A stretch of 6,711 nucleotides of DNA from Holosporales bacterium (GTDB lineage Bacteria > Pseudomonadota > Alphaproteobacteria > BNTO01), in assembly GCA_031257795.1 (NCBI GenBank), contig JAIRNW010000027.1:1-6711 (forward strand), in the 5' to 3' direction. Below the pieces are notes generated by a model that was not told the DNA's origin, ran no database searches, and worked only from the letters and a program-made list of their open reading frames with translations. Of this stretch, positions 1-6,185 are shown one piece after another. Within the stretch, counting starts at the first letter, position 1. The number at the start of each line of letters is the position of its first letter. Position numbers and translations under genes: made by a program.

Positions 1-90
1 AAGGAGGGTAATAGGCGAAGAAATTGGCCATTTTTAGCAATTATCGAAGCGTTGGATGCGACTGTTAGCCAGCAATATCAAGGCTTTTAG
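1..90 (+). CDS. 3' end of an unrecognised gene (partial)
   Basis: Reading frame 1 is open from the window edge to a TAG at 88-90 and gives 29 residues ending in ATVSQQYQGF. The start lies outside the window. The stretch EGNRRRNWPFLAIIEAL loosely resembles the last helices of small XRE-type helix-turn-helix regulators, where a W/E-G-R-R-P segment precedes a helix of the form LLxIIEAL. That resemblance is weak and is inference only. A purine-rich AAGGAGGG at 1-8 looks like a ribosome-binding site, but no good start codon follows at the right distance. An open frame of 29 codons can occur by chance, so the gene itself is uncertain. Confidence 0.3.
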   Translation, partial: KEGNRRRNWPFLAIIEALDATVSQQYQGF

Positions 91-137
91 GGGGTTGGTG
101 GATAGCTGAGTAGTAACAAATTTTTTGCACTTGGGGA

Positions 138-143
138 TATAAT
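138..143 (+). promoter_or_regulatory. Candidate -10 box for the phosphofructokinase gene
   Basis: A perfect TATAAT lies about 60 bp upstream of the phosphofructokinase start. No good -35 element sits 16-18 bp upstream: position 115-120 reads AACAAA, and TTGCAC at 125-130 is too close. Transcription would start near 150 and leave a leader of about 55 nt. Support is one hexamer in an AT-rich spacer, so this is only moderately likely. Confidence 0.4.
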
Positions 144-203
144 CCGTTCCATTCTCAATCTACATCTATTACACTCGCTGCAAGTTACACTGAACAACAA
201 GAG

Positions 204-1529
204 GTGCTGTTGATAAACGCAAGTAAATCGGATTTAAAAAATGAGGTTTTTCCAAGTCAAATTAGGGAACGGATCGACGAACCCACGAACTTTCCCCCAT
301 CCGACACATCCCCGGCTCCAGAAAGAGTTGTGGGCAGTAGACACGTAGCGCAGGCGAAGAGCTGTACTCAACAACGTACTGCTCGAGCCGAGCACCGGAC
401 CGACGAACCCACAACCTTTCTGGAGCCGGGGATAATTGGGGTATTGGTTAGCGGCGGCGACTGCGCAGGTCTAAATGCGCTGGTCCGTGCGATCGTCCTT
501 CACGCCGTGAAATCGTACAACTGGCGCGTTATCGGGATCAAGCGCGGTTTCCCAGGGATCTGGTCTCGTCCGATGCAGACGATGGACTTGACCCCCGAGG
601 TTTGTAACAATTTGTGGCAAACATCCGGCGGGATTTTCTTGGGAAGCAATAAAAATGCAAGTCTGTCCAAGGCGGCCGGCGACGGAAAGGCTTTAGCAGA
701 CTTACAGGAAGCCTTCGTTGCCGGCTATAACGCCCTCGGGCTAGATGCCCTGATAGTTGTTGGAGGGGACGGAAGCTTCGCGCAACTCGCGGAAATCAGC
801 GATTATGGATCTCCCGCATCGCAACCCGAGCGTCGCCCGAACATTATCGCCATCCCGAAAACCATAGACAACGACGTCCCGTACACCGACCTCGCCATCG
901 GCCACGAAACTGCGCTCGACGTGATTGTTGAGGCAATAGACAAGCTGCAAACCACCGCGGAAAGCCACGACAGGGTCATCGTCGTGGAAGTGATGGGGAA
1001 AGACGCCGGGCACATCGCGCTCAAAAGTGGGATCGCCGCTGGTGCTGACGCCATCTTAATTCCGGAGATTCCCTACGACATCGAGGCGCTTGCGGCCCAT
1101 ATCAAGGCGATTTTGCAAAATTGGAAAAAGTACGCGATCGTCGTTGTGGCGGAATCAGTGAAGACACCGCAGGGAGAGGCCAAAGTGCGCACAATCGGGG
1201 CCGACGAGCAAACCCGCTATTACGGCGTTGGCGAGCATATCGCCTTTTGCTTGAAGAGCAGGCTCCCGGCGGAAGTGCGCTCTGTGACTTTGGGGCATGT
1301 GCAAAGAGGAGGCGGACCGCGCGCCGGAGATCGCTTGCTTGCCGCTAAGTTAGGGGTGGCTGCGGTGGATTTCATAAGGAGAGGGGAGTTCGGGCGCGTT
1401 TTGTGTACGGTGAACGGCGAGATTATTGGCGTTGCACTTGGCGACGTTGTCGGGAAAACGAAAATTGTGGAAAAGGAGAGCGAGCTGGTGCGCGCGGCGG
1501 TGGCTTTGGGGATATATATAGGTGCATAG
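204..1529 (+). CDS. 6-phosphofructokinase, G/K hybrid type, with repeat-containing N-terminal extension
   Basis: Phosphofructokinase catalyses phosphorylation of fructose 6-phosphate to the 1,6-bisphosphate, the committed step of glycolysis, in the cytosol. Family motifs in order: nucleotide loop VSGGDCAG (residues 82-89), GGDGS (187-191), PKTIDND (218-224, with catalytic Asp222), SHDR (254-257), VMGKDAGH (263-270) and GHVQRGG (364-370). Gly190 is the residue typical of ATP-using enzymes, whereas Lys219 is typical of pyrophosphate-using enzymes. This pairing occurs in a known intermediate group, so ATP use is favoured but not proven. The catalytic core starts near residue 77; the preceding 75 or so residues are unlike the usual short N-terminus and hold a repeat structure. 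The GTG at 204 is the longest start. TTG at 210 fits better with AAGAGG at 199-204, and GTG at 330 is also possible. The gene seems monocistronic. Confidence 0.93.
   Translation: MLLINASKSDLKNEVFPSQIRERIDEPTNFPPSDTSPAPERVVGSRHVAQAKSCTQQRTARAEHRTDEPTTFLEPGIIGVLVSGGDCAGLNALVRAIVLHAVKSYNWRVIGIKRGFPGIWSRPMQTMDLTPEVCNNLWQTSGGIFLGSNKNASLSKAAGDGKALADLQEAFVAGYNALGLDALIVVGGDGSFAQLAEISDYGSPASQPERRPNIIAIPKTIDNDVPYTDLAIGHETALDVIVEAIDKLQTTAESHDRVIVVEVMGKDAGHIALKSGIAAGADAILIPEIPYDIEALAAHIKAILQNWKKYAIVVVAESVKTPQGEAKVRTIGADEQTRYYGVGEHIAFCLKSRLPAEVRSVTLGHVQRGGGPRAGDRLLAAKLGVAAVDFIRRGEFGRVLCTVNGEIIGVALGDVVGKTKIVEKESELVRAAVALGIYIGA
270..433 (+). repeat. Direct plus inverted repeats inside the phosphofructokinase N-terminus
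   Basis: A 25-bp direct repeat occurs at 270-294 and 396-420 (22 of 25 bases alike by eye) and encodes RIDEPTNF and RTDEPTTF, exactly 126 bp (42 codons) apart. A separate, nearly perfect inverted repeat pairs 308-334 with 408-433; the arms differ mainly by one extra pair of bases. The span from outer edge to outer edge is also 126 bp, a multiple of three. The short element CCCAC..CTTTC therefore appears twice direct and once inverted. The reading frame stays open throughout. The arrangement recalls palindromic elements that insert in frame into genes, such as those known in Rickettsia and Wolbachia. That identity is inference; no sequence match to a named element is claimed. Confidence 0.7.
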
Positions 1530-1572
1530 TATGGCTGATTTCCAAGAGTGGCGTTTTTGTGTTGAATATATG

Positions 1573-1601
1573 TTGTGAAATTTCAGTGGTTATTGTAGAA
1601 T
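1573..1601 (+). promoter_or_regulatory. Sigma-70-like promoter of the beta-lactamase-fold gene
   Basis: TTGTGA (1573-1578), a 17-bp spacer, and TAGAAT (1596-1601) form a good promoter between the phosphofructokinase stop and the next gene. Transcription would begin near 1608, about 23 nt before the chosen ATG. This argues against the more upstream in-frame GTG at 1613, which would leave almost no leader. Confidence 0.55.
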
Positions 1602-1630
1602 GAATACTATCAGTGCTTATAGGTGACTAT

Positions 1631-3427
1631 ATGGTTAAATGGGATAATTTGAAGCGGCGAATCAATTTGTGTCTTTATATTGCGTTGTTGCTTTCCCTTC
1701 TTTGGCCGCATTCCGCGCCAGGGGTATTAGCAAGTGGCGCTAGTTCGACTTCAGTCGCCCAAACAAAGGAAACGAAGGCTACAAACAACGTTCCGCACAA
1801 AAAGCCTCACGGTATAGATGAAGTAATAGAAGAGTTCCGAGAATATGTAAAGCAGGTGAGAAAATCTTGGAACGTCCCCGGGGTCTCCGTTGGCATTTAC
1901 ATTGACGGACAAGTCTTTTTCATTAACGACGGAGTTCAAGATAATTCAATAAAGTCGACGTCTGAAACAAGCAAAAACAACGTCTCCGAACACACCATCT
2001 TTTGCGTCATGTCTTTATCCAAGATCATGACTGTTATTATTTTGCAGCAGCTCGTTGACGAAGGCCTTGTGTCGCTTGACGATCCAGTCACCAAAATATT
2101 GCCGTGGTTCAAGCTTTCAAGCGAAAAGGCCACTCAAAAAGCAAAGGTGCGGCATTTGGTGTCGCATTGCATAGGGATTCCTAAGTTTTCCGCTGACACG
2201 TTGTGGCACCTTGGGTTTTCGCAAAAAGAAATCATAGAAAAATTGCAGCAAATAAGCGTTGTGGCGGAACCTGGCGAGAAATATGCTTACCAAAATATGT
2301 TTGTTGGCATCACTGGCCTGTTGATTGAAGCTGTTCTGAAAAAGCCGCTTGCCGATGTTTTTCAGGAGCGGATTTTCGACAAGCTCGGAATGAAAGACTC
2401 TTCTGTTGGTCCGCATCCAAAAGGCTTTTTGTCTATGTTAAAGCGTTTTCTGCCCGGTAAGTCGGCAAGCGATCCGCACGATCCTGCAAGGCTTGCCGCG
2501 GGGCATATCAACCTTGGCGGGCCACGCAAAGTCAGCGTTGAGTCAGAGTCTGAGCCGTATGTTTTCCCGGGAACGTCTGGAGTTAACTCCTCAACAGCGG
2601 ATTACGTGAAGCTTTTGAGCGCTTTTTGCAATGAGGGGGTGTGCACGCTAACGGAAGAGCCCGTCAGACTTTTCTCAGAACGCGCGTATAAAACTATGTT
2701 TTTCCCACAAACCCCGATCCCTGACATAAAAAACAAAGACTCGCACTTCCCAATCCCCAACATGAAGCCTGGTAGTTTTTTTTACGGACAGGGGGCCTTT
2801 GGGTTTGAGTATGGGGGGCCGGCTGTGAGGGGAGCAGACGAATCCATTGCAGGCCACGAAGTAAGTCAGGACGGGTACACAAAGGTTGTCGTGCACGAGG
2901 GAGCAGGCGCTGGCTGGAGGTCTTTGTGGGCTTTCGTGCCGGAGCACAAGGTTGGGCTCGTCGTACTGAGCAATTATGGCTCCATCAACACGAGTTTGTT
3001 GCCGGAAGCTATAGTGGACACATTCCTTGACATAGCCTTGGGCTTAAAAAGAACAGACTGGAACAAGCGCCTATTGGACTCTAAAGTTCGCTTGAGAAGA
3101 TTTTTAGCGGAGCGCTTTGACCAGTATGTTTTAGGGCCTCCGCCAAGTAATAGGGAGCTTGTTGGGAAATACAAAAACCAATTGTACGGCGAGGCCGAAG
3201 TTGTGGAAGACGAGAAAAATTTGTGTCTAAAGTATATGGGCCGCAATATGAGGCTGAAACACGTTGGAGGGGGTGTCTTTTCTTTTGACGCAAATGAGCT
3301 CACTCAGAGGTACGGAGATGACGATACCGGCAATGTATATTTCGATGTCGGTGGCAAAAAACGCGGCCTGAAAATTAGCCTGCTTTTTGAAGGGAGCGGC
3401 GGGAACTTTGTTAAGATTAATCAGTGA
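1631..3427 (+). CDS. Secreted serine hydrolase of the beta-lactamase / PBP4* fold (class C-like)
   Basis: A 598-residue protein starting at ATG 1631, preceded by AGGTGA (1621-1626). Residues 1-35 form a signal peptide: MVKWDNLKRR basic region, hydrophobic LCLYIALLLSLLW, then small residues around LASGA; there is no lipobox cysteine. Residues 65-460 or so carry the three active-site motifs of this fold: SLSK (nucleophile Ser128, Lys131), YQN (Tyr220-Asn222) and HEG (422-424), in place of the more common HTG/KTG. Near the C-terminus, from about residue 505, ELVGKYKN starts a beta-rich tail like the DUF3471-type domain often attached to these enzymes. Known relatives include beta-lactamases, DD-peptidases and esterases, and the motifs do not decide among them. 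The protein probably acts in the periplasm. The gene converges on the DacA-containing gene and has its own promoter, so it need not be co-expressed with either neighbour. Confidence 0.85.
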   Translation: MVKWDNLKRRINLCLYIALLLSLLWPHSAPGVLASGASSTSVAQTKETKATNNVPHKKPHGIDEVIEEFREYVKQVRKSWNVPGVSVGIYIDGQVFFINDGVQDNSIKSTSETSKNNVSEHTIFCVMSLSKIMTVIILQQLVDEGLVSLDDPVTKILPWFKLSSEKATQKAKVRHLVSHCIGIPKFSADTLWHLGFSQKEIIEKLQQISVVAEPGEKYAYQNMFVGITGLLIEAVLKKPLADVFQERIFDKLGMKDSSVGPHPKGFLSMLKRFLPGKSASDPHDPARLAAGHINLGGPRKVSVESESEPYVFPGTSGVNSSTADYVKLLSAFCNEGVCTLTEEPVRLFSERAYKTMFFPQTPIPDIKNKDSHFPIPNMKPGSFFYGQGAFGFEYGGPAVRGADESIAGHEVSQDGYTKVVVHEGAGAGWRSLWAFVPEHKVGLVVLSNYGSINTSLLPEAIVDTFLDIALGLKRTDWNKRLLDSKVRLRRFLAERFDQYVLGPPPSNRELVGKYKNQLYGEAEVVEDEKNLCLKYMGRNMRLKHVGGGVFSFDANELTQRYGDDDTGNVYFDVGGKKRGLKISLLFEGSGGNFVKINQ

Positions 3428-3468
3428 GCTCAGTTTGCGTCCAATCACGAGAAATTTACGGCGTTGCG

Positions 3469-3573
3469 TTTAATTCGGCGGCTACACGTTTAGTTCGGCG
3501 GCGTTGCATTCGGCGGCTACGCGTTTAGTTCGGCGGCGTTGCATTCGGCGGCGTTGCATTCGGCGGCTACGCG
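3469..3573. repeat. Nested tandem repeat, units of 20, 35 and 50 bp
   Basis: Three adjacent units each begin TTTA(A/G)TTCGGCGG and end CTAC(A/G)CG. Unit 1 (3469-3488) has no insert, unit 2 (3489-3523) has one copy of CGTTGCATTCGGCGG between the two ends, and unit 3 (3524-3573) has two copies. Lengths are thus 20, 35 and 50 bp, rising by 15 bp. A partial unit, TTTACGGCGTTGCG, lies just before at 3455-3468. The array fills most of the gap between the two convergent genes and overlaps the last codons and stop codon (3567-3569) of the minus-strand gene. I see no strong hairpin, so it is not an obvious terminator. Confidence 0.9.
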
Positions 3574-4625
3574 AATTTTTTACGGCTGTTAAGCCCCGCT
3601 CTTTTGTTCAAATATTTTTTCAACAAAACATCCAGTCCGTTTTTTGTACGAATTTGAGCCCGCACAATCTTACGATTCCGAGTCTCCGTCGGATTCGTTG
3701 TCCTCCTCCTTTGTCCAGAAGCTCCAACAAAGCAATTGATCGGCCCATTCGCCGCATCATAAAACAGCGCCCCCATTTCGATGAAAAAGCGCTCAAGCAA
3801 ATCGATCGCCTCTTTATCGCGCAGTGTTTTGGACTTTTGCCCGATAATCACAACTAAAAGGTGATATTGTCTTCCAGCCGAGTCGTAGCGAATGGCCGAT
3901 GTGCTGAGATTATAGCCGGAGGCGTCGATATAGCCGGTTTTCAGGCCATTGCTCCCCTGAAACGTGTTCAAAATGTGATTGTGAGTGAAATACTTGTTTT
4001 GCTTATACGAAAACGACCTTAATTTGAAAAAATCGCAAAAATCAGGGAATTTTTCGAAAAGGGCCCGCGCAAGTATCGCCATATCCCGGGCCGTCGTTTT
4101 TTGGCGGACGTCGGGAACTCCGGACGGGTTGCAGAAGTAGGTGTTGTGCATCCCCAAAGACTTCGCGGCCCTATTCATCGCTATTGCGAACGCCTCAACC
4201 GTCCCGCTCAGCCCCTCCGCGGCAACCACGGCGGCGTCGTTTGCGGACTTCACGATCAGCGCCTCGATAATGGTTCTCACGGTTACCATGCTGCCGGCCT
4301 TTAGATTCAGCTTGGATGACATTTGACTTGAGGCGCGTGGCGAGACCGGGAATTTAGTGTCGAATGTGATTATCCCCCTTTTGAGAGCGGAAAAAATCAG
4401 GAATAGTGTCATCTTTTTTGTTAGGGAGGCTGGGTGACACTGGACATTGGCGTTTTTTTGGGCGAGGATTTTCCCGGTTTTGACATTGGCCACAACGTAC
4501 GCGTGGACTCTACTGTGTGCGTGAACGTGTGATGCGAGGATGCTCCCTGCGAACAACAAGAATAGGACGCATTTTGCGCGAAGGTTGCTGCTGAAACTGG
4601 GTTTGCCGCAGTCACGAGGCGGCAA
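3567..4625 (-). other. dacA: DacA domain, possibly made separately from an internal TTG start
   Basis: The carboxypeptidase portion trims the terminal D-alanine from peptidoglycan pentapeptides and must act outside the cytoplasm. Within the long frame it is preceded by SSNLRAKC, hydrophobic VLFLLFAGSILA and SHVHA, a normal signal peptide with a plausible cleavage site after Ala556. TTG at 4625 (Leu521) could start a 352-residue preprotein, with purine-rich GAAGAG at 4640-4635 nine bases upstream. All three active-site motifs (SxxK, SxN, KTG) are intact. The C-terminus ends in a basic tail (NSRKKFA) without an evident amphipathic membrane anchor of the E. coli PBP5 kind. A signal peptide inside a cytosolic chaperone would be odd, which favours separate initiation, but the weak start and ribosome-binding site leave this open. 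Confidence 0.5.
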
Positions 4626-6185
4626 GTCCGCGAGCTCTTCGTGTTTTGGTGTACAGAAAAGATTCGAGCACGAGTCTACCACTAGCTCTTGGCGAACTCC
4701 GCTGCTCTCCTCATCAGCTTCAACCGTTAGTATGCCGTCGTCGTCGATGCTGAAGGTTACCTGAATTTTGAGCACGCCTTTCGGCAGTGGTGGGAGGCCT
4801 TTCAAAACAAAGCGCCCCAGCGACACGCAATTAGAAACCAGAATTTGGTCCCCCTGCACAACATGAATCAGGATATCCGTCTGATTATCACATAATGTCG
4901 AGAATTGCATCTTAACGGAAGTTGGTGTTGGCGTGTATTTCGGAATAATCGCTTCCACACACCCCATCGCCGTTTCTATTCCTAATGTTGTGGGGACGAT
5001 GTCCAGCAGCAGTGGTCTAGTGGAAAAGCTGCGGCTTGCTATAGTTGTGGCGTGTAGGGCGGCGCCTACGGCAACAACTGTGTACGGGTTTACGGATCTT
5101 TTTATCTTGGTTTCTGTGAAGATTGCGGCGAGGCTGGTGTATACGCAGTTTAATTTAGAGGTTCCTCCAACAAGCACGATTCCGTCGATTTCAGCTACAG
5201 AAAAGCTGAGTTCGCGCATCATGTTCAATATGATCGCGATGGTTTTGTCCACGAACGGTTGCGCGATATCGTCGATTGTTTTTGTGCCGGGAGCGCCCGC
5301 AATCGCGCTTATTACGCCGCCGCTTTCCTTCATTTTGCGCGCTTGTTCTTTGTTCGCACTGTCGTTTGCGAGACCACAAAAATGCAGGATGGCTTCGTCG
5401 ATATCGTCCCCACCGAGGTGCAGGCTGCCGCTGGTTGCCAGACACTGGAAAACGCCGTGCTCTATTCGCAGGATGGTTGAGTCGAATGTTCCGCCGCCGA
5501 AATCGTAAATCAAAAAAATGCCGTCGCTGGAGTCTAGGCCGTACGCGAGGGCGGCTGCTGTTGGTTCATTAAGCAGGCGAATCACGTTTATTCCGGCTTG
5601 TTTGGCCGCGCGCTTTGTTGCGTTTCGGGCTATGTTTGAAAAGCTCGCGGGAACGGTGATTACCGCCGCCGTTATTGGCTTGTGCAAGTAGTGCTCGGCT
5701 TTGTTTTTTATATTGCGCAGTAGTATTGTTGTTAATTCCACGGCGGATGGGAGCTGTGCGGGGCCATCTATCCCCGAGCACGAAAAGTTTACTAGTTCGT
5801 CGAATCGAGCCTCCGCAAACGGCACACCCGGCTCTTCAAGATGGCGTTTGAACCCACGAAATTCCCGGCCAGCCACGAACACAGAGCTGCGTATCACACA
5901 TTCCGTCTGGTCGTTATAGTCACAGCGCGTCTGACAGTTCCCCGCACACGACTGGCAACCGCCGCACTTGCACGGCCGGTCGTCCACATCGCACTGCTGG
6001 CAACAGCCGCACTCACACAGTCGATCTCCGAGCGGAAGAACGCGCCCGTTAACTGCAACAACAGAATTCGTCGTCCCAAGGTCTATGCCAACAACGGCAC
6101 CACCGTCTTCCGGTCGCTGCGCTGGCACACGGCCTTCGCCGCTCTCGATTAAAACAACGTTTTTCCTTTCACTCGGCTTCAGCAA
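3567..6185 (-). CDS. HscA-type Hsp70 fused in frame to a DacA-type D-Ala-D-Ala carboxypeptidase
   Basis: One open frame of 872 codons encodes two unrelated domains. Residues 1-503 are an Hsp70 closest to HscA, the ATP-driven chaperone that works with HscB and IscU in iron-sulfur cluster assembly. Motifs: GIDLGTTNS (33-41), Lys113 in GFKRHL matching the catalytic lysine of DnaK, NEPTAAALAYGL (206-217), DFGGGTFD (228-235), LVGGTSKL (338-345), VAVGAALHA (371-379), linker LLLDIVP (392-398), and an HscA-like beta substrate-binding domain (HVVQGDQ, SLGRFVLKGLPPLPKG). The helical lid is absent. Residues 57-96 form a 12-cysteine insert. Residues 506-532 are a linker, 533-556 a signal-peptide-like segment, and 557-872 a peptidase S11 carboxypeptidase with SLTK (587-590), SAN (647-649) and KTG (749-751). 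The only upstream start is TTG 6185, overlapping the rpmB stop by 7 bp, with GGGGAG just before it; GTG for Val20 is an alternative. No in-frame ATG exists at the domain junction. Confidence 0.8.
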   Translation of the reverse strand: MLKPSERKNVVLIESGEGRVPAQRPEDGGAVVGIDLGTTNSVVAVNGRVLPLGDRLCECGCCQQCDVDDRPCKCGGCQSCAGNCQTRCDYNDQTECVIRSSVFVAGREFRGFKRHLEEPGVPFAEARFDELVNFSCSGIDGPAQLPSAVELTTILLRNIKNKAEHYLHKPITAAVITVPASFSNIARNATKRAAKQAGINVIRLLNEPTAAALAYGLDSSDGIFLIYDFGGGTFDSTILRIEHGVFQCLATSGSLHLGGDDIDEAILHFCGLANDSANKEQARKMKESGGVISAIAGAPGTKTIDDIAQPFVDKTIAIILNMMRELSFSVAEIDGIVLVGGTSKLNCVYTSLAAIFTETKIKRSVNPYTVVAVGAALHATTIASRSFSTRPLLLDIVPTTLGIETAMGCVEAIIPKYTPTPTSVKMQFSTLCDNQTDILIHVVQGDQILVSNCVSLGRFVLKGLPPLPKGVLKIQVTFSIDDDGILTVEADEESSGVRQELVVDSCSNLFCTPKHEELADLPPRDCGKPSFSSNLRAKCVLFLLFAGSILASHVHAHSRVHAYVVANVKTGKILAQKNANVQCHPASLTKKMTLFLIFSALKRGIITFDTKFPVSPRASSQMSSKLNLKAGSMVTVRTIIEALIVKSANDAAVVAAEGLSGTVEAFAIAMNRAAKSLGMHNTYFCNPSGVPDVRQKTTARDMAILARALFEKFPDFCDFFKLRSFSYKQNKYFTHNHILNTFQGSNGLKTGYIDASGYNLSTSAIRYDSAGRQYHLLVVIIGQKSKTLRDKEAIDLLERFFIEMGALFYDAANGPINCFVGASGQRRRTTNPTETRNRKIVRAQIRTKNGLDVLLKKYLNKRAGLNSRKKFA
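5898..6017 (-). repeat. Cysteine-rich, internally duplicated insert in the HscA domain
   Basis: Residues 57-96 of the Hsp70 hold 12 cysteines in 40 positions (57, 59, 61, 62, 65, 72, 74, 77, 80, 84, 88, 96). The part CECGCCQQC (57-65) is repeated 15 codons later as CKCGGCQSC (72-80), with 21 of 27 bases alike, and CDVDDRPC (65-72) resembles CDYNDQTEC (88-96). Flanking residues align with ordinary HscA on both sides: GIDLGTTNS before and RSSVFVAG..FKRHL after. The frame is therefore correct through the insert. Spaced CxC and CxxC pairs suggest metal or Fe-S cluster binding, or disulfides; this is inference. Confidence 0.8.

Noticed and set aside
394..434. A tRNA T-arm-like stretch on the minus strand (GTGGGTTCGTCGG)
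   Set aside because: The GTGGG stem has no CCCAC partner at the right distance and no acceptor or anticodon arm is present; it is part of the inverted repeat.
1530..1570. Possible terminator after phosphofructokinase (CCA-AGAG-TGG followed by a T run)
   Set aside because: The stem is only three base pairs, too weak for an intrinsic terminator.
3469..3573. CRISPR array
   Set aside because: Units are directly adjacent, of unequal length and without unique spacers.
3504..3857. Plus-strand frame of 117 codons starting within the tandem repeat
   Set aside because: Its arginine-rich start is just translated repeat, and the rest is the reverse of conserved DacA sequence.
4933..5508. Plus-strand frame of 191 codons
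   Set aside because: It lies wholly opposite conserved Hsp70 ATPase and substrate-binding coding sequence and shows no family motif; it is a shadow frame.
5841..5880. Apparent further copy of the 25-bp repeat (GAACCCACGAA)
   Set aside because: It encodes the conserved Hsp70 segment around Lys113 on the minus strand, so the match to 280-290 is best explained by chance.
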